Shown here: positions 34,061 to 45,465 of the stretch, piece by piece
How positions within the stretch are numbered: the first letter of the stretch is position 1
Layout: each line of letters begins with the position of its first letter
NCBI RefSeq assembly: GCF_009720385.1
Contig: NZ_ML769301.1
Coordinates: 863,898-927,897, forward strand
Direction: 5' to 3'
DNA from: Catellatospora vulcania
Lineage (GTDB): Bacteria; Actinomycetota; Actinomycetes; Mycobacteriales; Micromonosporaceae
Length of the DNA stretch: 64,000 nt
The notes under the pieces: model-generated
The model's database searches: none
What the model was told of the DNA's origin: nothing
What the model saw: the letters and a program-made list of their open reading frames with translations, nothing else
Made by a program: the position numbers and the translations under genes

Positions 34061-34201
34061 CGGTCACTGAACACGAAAGTCTCGGGCGGTGCCGGCGAAC
34101 GCGTTGAACAGGGGTTTGCTGGGCCAGAGCTTGGGTAGTGCGAGCTGAACCCTCCGGGGAAGCTACGGTGGTGCTCGCTGTGTCGGGGTAAGGGAGTGGC
34201 A

Positions 34202-35071
34202 GTGAGCGGTACGTCAGTGGAGGACCTGAAGCCAGGTGATCATGCCTGTCTGACGTTCTCCGACCACGACGAGCGGCTGGACATTGTCGCGGCGTTCGTC
34301 CGCGACGGTCTGGGGCTGGGACAGAAGGTGCTGTGTCTGACTGAGTCCGTCAGCGAGGCGGCTCTGGCCGAGGAACTGGCCGGGCGCGGCCTGGGCATCG
34401 CCGCAGCGGCCCGCTCCGGGCAGCTGGAGGTCGGGCCGAGCGGGCTGTTCTTCGCACCGCAGGGCTCGTTCGACCCGGCGGCCACCATCGGCCGGTGGCA
34501 GGATCAGATCGACCAGGCCAACCGTGAGGGGTTTAGCGGCCTGCGGGTCACCGGCGACATGTGCTGGGCGCTGCGCCCGGTCAACGGTGTCGCAGAGCTG
34601 ATGGAGTACGAGTCGCGGCTGACCCGGATGCTCGCCGGGCAGAACGCCACCGCGGCGTGCCAGTACGACCGGCAGTGTTTCGACACCTTGACCCTCGCCA
34701 CGGCAGCCGACAACCACGGCATGAACGTCACCGCAGTCACCTACCACCACGACGCCCTGCTGCGCATCTGCCGCCAACACGTGCCGACCGGCGTCAGGGT
34801 CGCCGGCGAGATCGACTACCGGACGATCGAGCCGCTGACCCGGGCACTGGCCGAAGCCCTCGCACTCGACGACCACATCGACGTGAACCTGACCCACTTG
34901 AGGTTCATGGACACCGCGACGGCTGGGGTGATCGTCCAGACTGCGCTAGGTCTGACCGGCGCGCAGCGTATGAATGTCCGCTGCGCGGGCATGCCATTCG
35001 CGATCCTCGCCACGCTCGGCCTGGGTGAGCTGACAGGGGTGACCATGACAGCGGTTCGCCATGACGACTGA
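34202..35071 (+). CDS. MEDS sensor domain-STAS domain protein
   Basis: A 289-residue protein. Residues ~8-180 form a MEDS (DcmR-sensory-like) domain: KPGDHACLTFSDHDERLDIV, FVRDGLGLGQKVLCLTE and GLRVTGDMCWAL. Residues ~195-285 are a STAS domain (DDHIDVNLTHLRFMDTATAG), the fold of anti-sigma factor antagonists. The GTG at 34202 is used because AAGGGAG lies at proper spacing. The last 11 bases overlap the next gene, an RsbW-like kinase, so the two form a partner-switching module linking a sensed signal to sigma-factor release (inference). Confidence 0.82.
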   Translation: MSGTSVEDLKPGDHACLTFSDHDERLDIVAAFVRDGLGLGQKVLCLTESVSEAALAEELAGRGLGIAAAARSGQLEVGPSGLFFAPQGSFDPAATIGRWQDQIDQANREGFSGLRVTGDMCWALRPVNGVAELMEYESRLTRMLAGQNATAACQYDRQCFDTLTLATAADNHGMNVTAVTYHHDALLRICRQHVPTGVRVAGEIDYRTIEPLTRALAEALALDDHIDVNLTHLRFMDTATAGVIVQTALGLTGAQRMNVRCAGMPFAILATLGLGELTGVTMTAVRHDD

Positions 35072-35516
35072 GCCCCACCGGCAGTCGCAGCATGCGGCAC
35101 CGGACAGCCTGCCGGTCGACGCAGTGCTGCTGCTGGAACTTCCCTTCACCGAAACCGAACTGGTCGGTCTGCGTTCGGCGGTGGCGGCGCACGCCAGCGA
35201 GGCCGGAGTGCCCGCCGACCGCGTCGAGGTGCTCGTGTTCGTCGCCTATGAACTGGCCACCAACGCTGTACGTCACGGCGGCGGGTCGGGCCGCCTGCAG
35301 TTGTGGGCGGCGGCTGACGTCGTCTACTGCCGTATCTCCGATGAAGGTCCGGGAATCCCGGCGGGTGTAGAGGGCAAGGTGCGTCCGGAACCCGGTTCGC
35401 CCGGCAGCCGCGGCCTGTGGCTGGTGCGCACCTTCGCCGAAAGCATGCACATCACCGCAGGCGGCGGCAGATCCGCGGGCGCCACCGTGACCGCGGTGAT
35501 CCCATTTCAGCGCTGA
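35061..35516 (+). CDS. RsbW-like anti-sigma-factor histidine-kinase-fold protein
   Basis: A 151-residue GHKL ATPase domain: N-box YELATNAVRHGGG, G1 box DEGPGIP, G2 box GSRGLWLVR. This matches stand-alone serine kinases/anti-sigma factors of the RsbW/SpoIIAB type. It overlaps the MEDS-STAS gene. The STAS domain Ser/Thr in FMDTATAG may be its phosphorylation target. The sigma factor controlled is not in the window. Confidence 0.85.
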   Translation: MTTEPHRQSQHAAPDSLPVDAVLLLELPFTETELVGLRSAVAAHASEAGVPADRVEVLVFVAYELATNAVRHGGGSGRLQLWAAADVVYCRISDEGPGIPAGVEGKVRPEPGSPGSRGLWLVRTFAESMHITAGGGRSAGATVTAVIPFQR

Positions 35517-35585
35517 CTCCACGTTCAGACGCCCGGCACGGCCGAGCCCGAGGTCGTAAGGACGCCGGCCTCGGCCGGTTGTGCT

Positions 35586-35609
35586 GCACGGCCACGTCGT
35601 TGGCCGTGC
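35586..35609. terminator. hairpin terminator
   Basis: A nine-base perfect stem GCACGGCCA/TGGCCGTGC with loop CGTCGT, between the convergent anti-sigma gene and the minus-strand remnant. Confidence 0.65.
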
Positions 35610-35625
35610 GGGCCGAGGTGGAGGT

Positions 35626-35845
35626 CTAGCGGCGTACGGTCGGCGCGATCTCGGTGGCGTAGCGGTGCCGCGACTCCTCGACCAGGCCGCGGGCCAGCTC
35701 GCCCCGATCGCGCGGGCCGTATGTGGAACCGGTCGATGCCGGGCGGGTCGCGGGCGTAGGGGATCTCCTCGGTGACCTCTTTGGAGGAGCCGACCACGAC
35801 GGCCTGGCTGCGACCGGTGCCGGCGTCGAAAGACCGCGATTCGGG
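35626..35845 (-). pseudogene. unrecognised gene fragment with one frameshift
   Basis: One frame reads FDAGTGRSQAVVVGSSKEV and TEEIPYARDPPGIDRFH. After one extra base the adjacent frame continues YGPRDRGELARGLVEESRHR and YATEIAPTVRR with a stop at 35626. The joined sequence is convincingly protein-like but I recognise no family. No start is visible; it abuts the stop of the MerR gene. Confidence 0.45.
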
Positions 35846-35849
35846 AAAG

Positions 35850-36203
35850 TCAGTCGGCCGGAGGGCTGCTCTGCCGGCGGTCGAGACGTTGCCGCAGGAT
35901 CTCGATCATGGCGGAGGCGGCGGCCAGCTGGTATTCGAGGTCGATGATGCGTACCACGGCGTCCATCCGCAGGCCTTCGTCGACCAGGTGGCGGGCACGG
36001 TCCGCGCGGCGCAGGTCGTCGCGGCTGTAGCGCCGGTGGCCGCCCTCGGAGCGGTGCGATTCGAACAGCCCTGCGGTCTCGGCTGCTCGTAGGAATCCCG
36101 GTGTCACGCCGATAGCTTTCGCTGCCGGGCCCATGGCGTCGGCGGGGAAGGCGGCGTCGTCCAGTGAGCCGGTGTTGGTGGCGGTACGTGCGGGTTCGGT
36201 CAT
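35850..36203 (-). CDS. small MerR-type (HspR-like) regulator 1
   Basis: A 117-residue protein with a MerR HTH: AKAIGVTPGFLRAAETAGLF, wing GGHRRYSRDDLRRADRARHLV, then a coiled-coil-like tail VVRIIDLEYQLAAASAMIEIL. The GGxRRYS-D-L wing and short tail resemble HspR, the repressor of actinobacterial heat-shock operons. It is downstream of hsp20 on the same strand, separated by the homopolymer blocks. Two paralogues lie at 37590 (broken) and 39519. Confidence 0.75.
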   Translation of the reverse strand: MTEPARTATNTGSLDDAAFPADAMGPAAKAIGVTPGFLRAAETAGLFESHRSEGGHRRYSRDDLRRADRARHLVDEGLRMDAVVRIIDLEYQLAAASAMIEILRQRLDRRQSSPPAD

Positions 36204-36228
36204 GTCCGCCGCCGTAGCCTGCTGGGCC

Positions 36229-36334
<106 letters not shown>

Positions 36335-36347
36335 GCCGGGATGCGTG

Positions 36348-36833
36348 TCATGCGGTGGCGGTGGCCGGCTCGCGGCTGGCCGCCTCGCCGCCGATCATGG
36401 GGCGTCCCTCGTGGGTGCTGATCGCCGTGGACGCGTCGCCTCGGGTTATCTGGATCTTTCGGGGCTTGGCCTTTTCGGCGACCGGGATGGTCAGGGTCAG
36501 GACGCCGTCGTGGTAGTCGGCGTGCACCCGCTCGAGGTTCAGCCCGTCGCCGAGTACCAGCTGGCGGCGGTAGGTTCCCGACGGCCGTTCCGAGACCAGG
36601 TATGTGACGTCGTCGAGGTCGTGGCGGTGGCGTTCCCCGCGCACGGTCAAGGTGTTGTTCTCGGTGGAGACGTCCAGGCTGTCGGCGTCGATGCCCGGCA
36701 TGTCGAAGCGCACCACGATGCTGTCCGCGGTACGCAGGCAGTCCATGGGCATGAGCGCGGGAGTCCGGGCCGCGCCGAACGCCTCGCCGGCGAGCCGGTC
36801 CAGGTCACGGAACGGATCGAAACGCATGATCAT
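36348..36833 (-). CDS. Hsp20/alpha-crystallin small heat-shock protein
   Basis: A 161-residue sHsp. It opens MIMRFDPFRDLDRLAGEAFG, and the alpha-crystallin domain runs from ADSIVVRFDMPGIDADSLDV through LTVRGERHRH to GVLTLTIPVAEKAKPRKIQI, with the conserved G-V-L-x-L-x-I-P. It holds unfolding proteins for refolding by DnaK/ClpB. GGAGG lies ten bases before the ATG. A sigma70-like promoter is visible at 36884-36911. It shares the island with a chaperone operon at 40-49 kb. Confidence 0.92.
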   Translation of the reverse strand: MIMRFDPFRDLDRLAGEAFGAARTPALMPMDCLRTADSIVVRFDMPGIDADSLDVSTENNTLTVRGERHRHDLDDVTYLVSERPSGTYRRQLVLGDGLNLERVHADYHDGVLTLTIPVAEKAKPRKIQITRGDASTAISTHEGRPMIGGEAASREPATATA

Positions 36834-36883
36834 GATCAACACACCTCCGGGTGTCAGGCGGATCGGATGTCCGCACGACATAA

Positions 36884-36911
36884 ATTCTATTGCGACGAGG
36901 ACAGATTTCAA
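36884..36911 (-). promoter_or_regulatory. probable hsp20 promoter
   Basis: Read on the minus strand: -35 TTGAAA (36906-36911), 16-base spacer, -10 TAGAAT (36884-36889), 51 bases before the hsp20 ATG. Both boxes are close to consensus, unusual in this GC-rich DNA. Confidence 0.6.
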
Positions 36912-37530
36912 CGAGAGAAGCGGCGTCTCATGGTCGCGGTCCGCCTGAGTGTCGGCGTGGTGCCGTCGAACTGCCCAGCTGGACCGACCGTGCCGTTTGG
37001 CCGGCCGAGTTTTGCGCGCGGATCTGGCTGGACGGTGGCCGACAGTGCCACCTCGCCGATTTCGAAAATCTGTGGCGGCGCTAGTAGACATCTGGGTTCG
37101 ACGTGTGTAGAGTTGCCATTGTTGCTAACGAAGATCTATCGAGTGCGGCAGGCGAACTGGCGCATGACGTAGGAAGCAGGACCGCCCGACGGGATCGGGT
37201 CGCGAGGTCAGGTGTGTGAAAGGGGCTTCGAGACTGCGAGTCGGGCGAAGGGCCGCATGGATCGGGTCATGCCAAGCCCAGTAGTTGTAAGACCCTGTAG
37301 GACCGCAGTTCGCAGGACCATCAGTTGATCAGGTTGTCCAGGTAAAGACGAGAGGAGTAGTGCCATCGGATCCCCGCCGGGCTTGACCGTCGGCGGGCCG
37401 CAGACCCCGAACGGAAGGTGGTCCCCGGTCGTATCCACGCGATCCCGTATACCCGTGACAGCTGGTGGGTTCGGGAACACGATGAGCCGGTGCACGTGAC
37501 CGGCGATGGTATGTAACTCGATCTCCCCAA
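36912..37530. other. intergenic region with a possible relic peptide
   Basis: About 620 bases with reduced G+C. The only protein-like stretch is VVPGRIHAIPYTRDSWWVRE then HDEPVHVTGDGM ending at a TAA just before the hairpin at 37531. It lacks an in-frame start, but a nearby GTG with GAGAGGAG would join it after one frame change. Confidence 0.4.
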
Positions 37531-37561
37531 GGATCCCGGCGCCCCCAGGGCGCCGGGATCC
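37531..37561 (+). terminator. perfect hairpin upstream of a MerR gene
   Basis: 14-base arms GGATCCCGGCGCCC/GGGCGCCGGGATCC with loop CCA, 28 bases before the start of the broken MerR gene. A similar hairpin stands before its paralogue at 39519, so it may be an attenuator or the end of an upstream short transcript. Confidence 0.65.
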
Positions 37562-37589
37562 TTGCCTGCGTTTCGAGGAAGGGCGCCTA

Positions 37590-37904
37590 TGACCTCAGCC
37601 GACAAGTTCGACGACGACGACTATCCCGTCTACACGACGGGGCGGGCCGCCGAGATGCTCGGCGTGACCCCGGCGTTCCTGCGCTCGCTGGAAGGGGACC
37701 TGTTCGTCGCGTCCCGTTCCGGCGGCGGCCACCGCCGCTACTCGCGCTACCAGCTGCGGCCGGCCGCGCGGGTGCGTGACCGGACAGGGCACCCCGGTCG
37801 AGGCCGCGTGCCGGATCGTGATCCTGGAGGACCAGCTCTCCGAAGCCCTCGAACTCAACCGGCGCTACCAGGACGAAGGCCGGCCCCTGCCCGGTGACCG
37901 CTGA
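37590..37904 (+). pseudogene. small MerR-type regulator 2, frameshifted
   Basis: The ATG at 37590 with GGAAGG before it opens a protein close to the 39519 gene: DDDYPVYTTGRAAEMLGVTP, FLRSLEGDLF, GGGHRRYSRYQLRPAARVRD. After 37780 the frame is lost, apparently by a five-base deletion relative to the paralogue. The correct sequence resumes as GQGTPVEAACRIVILEDQLS then EALELNRRYQDEGRPLPGDR to the TGA at 37902-37904. The paralogue shows what is missing (the KLVD region). Confidence 0.75.
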
Positions 37905-38140
37905 GCGGCGGGTGTCGACACACGGCGGCTCGACGTCGTGAGTAGAGGTCGAGCTGTCGCTGGAGTCACGGCTGTCGCCTGTCCACACTTGGCGCTTATG
38001 ACCGTGGTGGCGACGGTCTACCGCGATCGGCGGCGTCGGCCTCGCGGCCGGGTCATGCCGGGGTTCAGCGCTGTGGTAGGCGTCAGGCGACGCGGGGTTT
38101 TGGCGACCGCCTTCCGGCGGTCTCGGGTGTTCAGTGCCGC

Positions 38141-38491
38141 TCACACGGCGGCCGAGGGGTTGATGACTCGAAATCGCAGGCCCCGTGTGGTCGCCTGGCG
38201 GCGGCACGTGTTCACGGCGGCGACTCCGACGTCATCGATGAATGTCACTGCGGTCAGGTCCAGCGTCGGCTCGATGGCGGCTCTGGTCCTCATGACCGCG
38301 TCGGGCGACCGAGGCCAGCAGGTGGACGGTGGAGATCTCGACCTCGCCCGCTACCACCAGGTGCGGCGTCCCGGCCAGGGTGCGCAACCGGATGCTCAGA
38401 CCGTCGGCCACGTGCAGCCCGGACCTCGATGTGTTGAGTTCTGTGCGGCGAGGGAGTCCGGGACTGGCGGGGTGGTAGGCACCATGTTCAC
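38141..38491 (-). pseudogene. STAS-domain protein, frameshifted
   Basis: Downstream of the intact STAS gene, and overlapping it by a GTGA, is a second STAS reading: LSIRLRTLAGTPHLVVAGEV and EISTVHLLASVA. After one extra base near 38310 it continues as AVMRTRAAIEPTLDLTAVTF and IDDVGVAAVNTCRRQATTRG to a stop at 38141. LDLTAVTFID is the usual STAS strand-helix. The frame also changes near the N-terminus if the coupled GTG at 38491 is used, or the true start is a GTG at 38411. Confidence 0.65.
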
Positions 38492-39003
38492 GGTTGCTCC
38501 TGCCTGCCGGCGAGCAGCGCGCCGCCGGTGCTGACCGCAAGCCTAGGGCTGGCATCAGCAGGCCGCAACGACTTGGCCACCCCGGCGGCTCGACCCGGCT
38601 CCGGGCTGCCGGCGCCGGGCGGAGCAGCCGTCCTCGATCCCGGCGGTGAAGCCGCGGTCGTGCACCGGCCGGCCGGCTCGGGTGCTGCGGCCTGCCCGCG
38701 GGTGAGCAGCTGGCACGTGCCGGTGGCGTCCAGGATCTGCCGCACCGGGTGCTGAGGGCGGATGACCCGGAAGGCCGCACCGGACCGCAGGGCCGTTGCC
38801 CGTCCCCCCAGGAGTGCTTCCAGGCCGGCCGGGGCAAGCGACGAAACCCGCACCAGGTCGATGACCAGTTGTGTGACCCGGTGGGTGTCGAGGACCGCGG
38901 CGATGGCCGCGGTGAGTTCGGCGCCTGTGCCGATGCCACCGCTGACGCCCAGGATGGCGACGCCGTTGTCGTCGACGTCCGTGGTGATGTGCGGTCGTGT
39001 CAC
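38488..39003 (-). CDS. STAS-domain protein (anti-sigma-factor antagonist-like)
   Basis: A 171-residue protein. Residues ~10-105 form a STAS domain (NGVAILGVSGGIGTGAELT, QLVIDLVRVSSLAPAGLEAL, AFRVIRPQHPVRQIL). The tail beyond 105 is Pro/Ala/Gly-rich and looks unstructured. The phosphorylatable Ser is expected in RVSSLAPAG. The GTG start has GGAAGGAC upstream. Probably a partner-switching component; its kinase may be the RsbW-like protein at 35061 (inference). Confidence 0.7.
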   Translation of the reverse strand: MTRPHITTDVDDNGVAILGVSGGIGTGAELTAAIAAVLDTHRVTQLVIDLVRVSSLAPAGLEALLGGRATALRSGAAFRVIRPQHPVRQILDATGTCQLLTRGQAAAPEPAGRCTTAASPPGSRTAAPPGAGSPEPGRAAGVAKSLRPADASPRLAVSTGGALLAGRQEQP

Positions 39004-39518
39004 GCGGACCGTCCTTCCGAGGCAGGCTGACGGATCAATAGGCTACGAGCGACACTCTAAAAAATCTACCTCGGCGAGACTAGACATAGTTTCCTCACAT
39101 GATTAAAGTTCTGCTATCAACAGCGGTTACGTAAAGAAGCGGACGACCGCCCGGACCGCGGGCTCAGAACAGGGGTACTGCCATCGCCCGCATGGCAGTA
39201 CAGATCCGTGCAAAGCACGCGTATCTAGATTGTCGGAGCTCGCGTAAGGGTGATACCAGAAGGCAAGTGGCAGAGAACGCAGAGGAAAGGGAGGGCCGTC
39301 AACACCACGGGATCGCCCGCGATCGACCTTGATCTGGTCGGGCGGACACTGCAGGACCCTGCAGGGTCTTCGGTCACGCTTATGCGATCCACGCACCTCG
39401 TGCCGCCACTGGTCGGCCGGTGCGTACGACGAGCCGACATCGGTCGGGAGATGGTGTTCGACCCGCAACCCTGGGCCCCGGCGCTTCCGCGCCGGGGCCC
39501 TCGTCATGGAGGTGAGAA
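39004..39518. other. intergenic region upstream of the MerR gene
   Basis: 515 bases. The start is AT-richer (39050-39140) and likely carries the STAS promoter on the minus strand. Nothing coding is convincing. The hairpin at 39473-39500 precedes the MerR start. Confidence 0.45.
39473..39500 (+). terminator. perfect hairpin upstream of the intact MerR gene
   Basis: 12-base arms GGGCCCCGGCGC/GCGCCGGGGCCC with a TTCC loop, 18 bases before the TTG start. Same placement as the hairpin before the paralogue at 37590. Confidence 0.65.
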
Positions 39519-39809
39519 TTGGGCCTTGACGACAAGTTCACCGACGAGCACTACCCCGCCTACACCATGGGCCGGGCCGCGGAGATGCTCGGCACGACGC
39601 GCAGTTTCCTGCGCAGCCTCGACCAGGTGAAGCTGATCGACCCGCAACGTTCCGCCGCCGGACATCGGCGCTACACCCGCCACCAACTGCGCCTGGCCGC
39701 ACGGGCCCGCAAACTCGTCGACCAGGGCGTCCCCCTCGACGCGGCATGCCGCATCATCCACTTGGAAGACCAACTCCAGGAAGCCCGCCACCACATGCAG
39801 CCAGCCTGA
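39519..39809 (+). CDS. small MerR-type (HspR-like) regulator 3
   Basis: A 96-residue protein: YPAYTMGRAAEMLGTTRSFL HTH, wing AAGHRRYTRHQLRLAARARK, and tail DAACRIIHLEDQLQEARH. The start codon is TTG at 39519, supported by an excellent ribosome site (GGAGGTGA) five bases upstream. It is the intact member of three paralogues and the one closest to the chaperone operon. HspR-like control of the chaperone genes is an inference from wing similarity and location. Confidence 0.8.
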   Translation: MGLDDKFTDEHYPAYTMGRAAEMLGTTRSFLRSLDQVKLIDPQRSAAGHRRYTRHQLRLAARARKLVDQGVPLDAACRIIHLEDQLQEARHHMQPA

Positions 39810-40322
39810 CCGCATACGGCACGACCGGCAGGTCACGAGGGCAGCGCGACCTGCCGGTGGGTGACAGACGCAGCAGTCGTCTCTCGTGGATCAAGACACC
39901 GCGCCCAGGCGTTTTGCGGATGGCGTTCGGGCCGGCGGACTTGACCATGTTGAGTGGCCGGTGCCTGTCGGCGCATCCGAACCGCGACAAACGCGCTGGA
40001 TAAGGTGGTGATGTGCATAGCCCCAGCGCGGGTTGGGTCACACGCGGGCGGCCGGAGTGAGCGCACCCCGACCGCTGTAATGCCTGCAGGGATGCCGAAT
40101 GCATCAAATTGGATGGCAACTGGCCGATGTACAGGGCGGCAAGTGGTTCCTGCCCGCCGACGACCAGCGCGGCAAGAACCGGGTCAGCAGGTCGGCGCTC
40201 TCGCCGTGCCGGTACGGGTCCACTCATCCGTGTCCCTCCAACTCCGCCGCGCGTCCTGCTGGTTGCGGCTGGTATGTGCACTGCGCCGTTTTGTGCGGCG
40301 ATGCCTGCTCGGTCGGGTCTGT
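39810..40322. other. intergenic region, no gene recognised
   Basis: 513 bases between the MerR gene and the end of the chaperone operon. No protein-like frame, RNA gene or clear terminator stem was found. Confidence 0.5.
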
Positions 40323-41996
40323 TCAGTCCTGGCGTTGGCGTAGATGTTCGTGGACGAACCGGATCGCCATGGCGCCCTCGCCGACGGCGGAGGCGACCCG
40401 TTTGATGGAGCTGCTGCGTACGTCGCCTGCGGCGAAGACGCCGAGCCGGCTCGTCTCCAGCAGGTACGGCCGTCGGGGTGTGCCCTGGCGCGGGTCGGTG
40501 ACGGCGTCGGCGGGCACGTCGGGGCCGGTGAGCACGTACCCGTGGTGGTCGACGGCGATCTGTTTGTCCAGCCAGGTGGTGCACGGCTCGGCTCCGATGA
40601 ACACGAACAGGGCGGTGGCCGGTATGCGCTGGCTGTGTTCGGTCTTCATGTCGGCCACGACCACCTCCTCCAGCCGGCCGTTCCCCTCGAGGTCGCACAC
40701 CTCGGTGTTGGTGTGGACGGTCACGTTGGGCAGTGCGGTGATGCGGTCGGCGAGATAGCGCGACATGTCCCGGCTCAGGTCGTCGTGCATGATCATCAGG
40801 TGGGCGTGGGCCACGTGGCCGGCCAGGAACACGGTCGCCTGTCCGGCGGAGTTGCCGCCGCCGACCACGGCCACCTGGTCGCCGCGGCACAGCTGGGCCT
40901 CGGCGGCGGTGGCCGCGTAGTAGACGCTGGTGCCCTCGAACTCGGCCAGCCGGGGCACCCGCAGTTTGCGGTAGCGGGCCCCGGTGGTGATCAGCACGGT
41001 CCGAGTTGCGATCTCGGTGCCGTCGGCCAGCCGTATCAGGTGGAGCCCGTCGTGTTCTTCCAGCGCCGTGACGGATGCGGGCACGGTTATCCGGGCGCCG
41101 AACTTGCGGGCCTGCAGCGTGGCCCTCTCGGCCAGCTCTCCGCCGGAGATCCCGCCCGGGAAGCCGAGGTAGTTCTCGATCCTCGACGAGGTGGAGGCCT
41201 GCCCGCCGGCGGCGACCGCGTCGAGGACCACGACGGACAGGCCCTCCGAAGCCGCGTACACGCCTGCGGCCAGCCCGGCGGGGCCCGCGCCCACCACGAC
41301 CACGTCGTAGTCGGAGCCGGTGATGCTCGGCTCGGCTAGCCCGACGACCCGTGCGAGCTCGTCGTTGGACGGGTTGCGCAGCACCTCCTGGCCGCGCCAG
41401 ATGACCACCGGCGTCTCCTGCGGGGTGACGCCGAGCTGGCGCAGCAGCGTCTCGGCGGTGGGGTCCTGTTCCACGTCGATCCAGCGGTAGGGCAGTCGAT
41501 TGCGGGCGGCGAAGTCGCGCAGCCGCCGCGCGTCGGCGGAGTAGCGCGAGCCGATGATCCGGATCCCGGCGCCCATCTCGATCAGCAGCGAGCGTCGGAT
41601 CATGTATGCCCGCAGGATGAGGTCGCCGAGTGTCGGGTCGTGGGCGACCAGGGCGCGTACGTCGTCGACCGGGATGCTGAGCACCTCGCCGGGTTCGCGG
41701 ACCACGGCGCTCAGCAACGCCGGCTGGCCCGCCAGGAGGCTGAGTTCGCCGAGGAAGCGGTTCGTTCCGTGCACGCTGATCTCCCGTTCGGCCGGGGTAC
41801 CGTATCCCTCGATCAGTGCCACGGCGCCGGACAGGATGACGTAGAAGTCGTAGCTCGGATCACCCTCGTGGAACAAGGTTTCGCCGATGTCGGTGGTGTG
41901 GCGCTGCCCGCGTGAGGCCAGCGCGTCGATCTGTTCGGCGCTCAGCCGCGGATAAGCTCCGTAGCGGTCCGGTGTCTCCTGTACGGGATCGGACAT
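40323..41996 (-). CDS. cyclic-nucleotide-binding-domain flavoprotein, thioredoxin-reductase-like
   Basis: A 557-residue protein. Residues ~20-140 are a cNMP-binding/Crp-like sensor domain (GETLFHEGDPSYDFYVILSG, FLGELSLLAGQPALLSAVV). Residues ~145-215 form a thioredoxin-fold linker (RWIDVEQDPTAETLLRQLG). Residues ~230-550 form the FAD/NADPH module (VVVGAGPAGLAAG, VVGGGNSAGQA, GVFAAGDVR). Where thioredoxin reductase has CxxC, this protein has VYYAATAAEAQL, so no redox cysteine pair. The ATG at 41996 has GAAGGTGA. Last gene of the chaperone operon; electron acceptor unknown. Confidence 0.85.
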   Translation of the reverse strand: MSDPVQETPDRYGAYPRLSAEQIDALASRGQRHTTDIGETLFHEGDPSYDFYVILSGAVALIEGYGTPAEREISVHGTNRFLGELSLLAGQPALLSAVVREPGEVLSIPVDDVRALVAHDPTLGDLILRAYMIRRSLLIEMGAGIRIIGSRYSADARRLRDFAARNRLPYRWIDVEQDPTAETLLRQLGVTPQETPVVIWRGQEVLRNPSNDELARVVGLAEPSITGSDYDVVVVGAGPAGLAAGVYAASEGLSVVVLDAVAAGGQASTSSRIENYLGFPGGISGGELAERATLQARKFGARITVPASVTALEEHDGLHLIRLADGTEIATRTVLITTGARYRKLRVPRLAEFEGTSVYYAATAAEAQLCRGDQVAVVGGGNSAGQATVFLAGHVAHAHLMIMHDDLSRDMSRYLADRITALPNVTVHTNTEVCDLEGNGRLEEVVVADMKTEHSQRIPATALFVFIGAEPCTTWLDKQIAVDHHGYVLTGPDVPADAVTDPRQGTPRRPYLLETSRLGVFAAGDVRSSSIKRVASAVGEGAMAIRFVHEHLRQRQD

Positions 41997-42044
41997 TCTG
42001 GTCACCTTCTCTGACGGTGATGAAGTCGGGTGGCATACCCGGGT

Positions 42045-42505
42045 TCAGTTGGCGGGAGGCTGGGCGAGCGCCTGTTCGACCCAGCGCAGCAGTGCGTCGG
42101 GTGGGGCGGCGCCGACCTGGCGGGCCCGTACCTGCCCGTGGTCGAGCAGGAGCAGTAGCGGGATGGACTGGGCCTGGTAGCGGGCCGCCGTCTGCGGCGA
42201 CTCATCAACGTTGATCTTGACGGCCTTCAGCCGTCCCGCGAAGGTCTGCGCGGCCCGCTCCACGCCGGGAGCGACCACCCGGCACGGGCCGCACCAGGGC
42301 GCCCACAGGTCGGCCAGCACGGGCAGCGACGATTGCGCCACGACGTCCTGGAAGTCGGCGTCGGTCGCCTGGGTGAGCCAGGGCAGGGCCTGGTGGCAGT
42401 TGCCGCAGCGCGGCACTCCCGCGGCGGCGGCTTGAACCCGGTTGCGCTTGCCGCAGTGCGGGCAGGCGATGACCTCGGCTCTGGTGGCCTGCGGTGCCTG
42501 TGTCA

Positions 42506-42506
<1 letters not shown>
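42045..42506 (-). CDS. thioredoxin 2-type protein with N-terminal zinc ribbon
   Basis: A 153-residue thioredoxin with an N-terminal CPHCGKRN...CGNCHQ zinc ribbon, as in TrxC, and an active site WAPWCGPCRVVAP. The C-terminal part contains the cis-Pro region QSIPLLLLLDHGQ. It reduces disulfides, and TrxC/CnoX-like proteins assist chaperones under oxidative stress. The ATG shares one base with the clpB stop, so it is tightly coupled to the disaggregase. Confidence 0.92.
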
Positions 42507-45159
<2,653 letters not shown>

Positions 45160-45169
<10 letters not shown>

Positions 45170-45465
45170 GACGGTCTCTCTCCCCGGGCCCGCAGGGCCG
45201 ATTGCAGCTGGTCGATGCGATCCAGCAGGTCCATGACCAGGCCGATCGCGCAGTAGTTCAGGGCCAGGTCGGCGTGCAGTCGTTGCACCCGCCCGACGCG
45301 ACTCAGGGCGCCCGGGGAGAACCACAGCCGGCCTTCGGCGTCGCGGGAGGCGTCGATGAGGCCCAGCGCCACGAAGCGCTGCACAAGTGCCGGGTGCAAC
45401 CCGGCACGCCGGGCGAAGCGGTCGAGGCTGAGCCTGGCCGGGACTGCCACCGCGTACGTCCTCAT
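45160..45465 (-). CDS. CbpM-like modulator of the DnaJ protein
   Basis: A 101-residue MerR-like helical protein: [51 protein letters not shown] and [20 protein letters not shown]. The absence of the GGGRRYS wing sets it apart from HspR and matches CbpM, the inhibitor or modulator of CbpA-type DnaJ. It overlaps dnaJ by four bases and clpB by ten. Regulation of co-chaperone activity is inferred from family and context. Confidence 0.78.

Noticed and set aside
39754..40890. 378-codon minus-strand frame across the end of the flavoprotein gene and the intergenic region
   Set aside because: It overlaps a real gene in another frame and is extremely Arg/Pro-rich.
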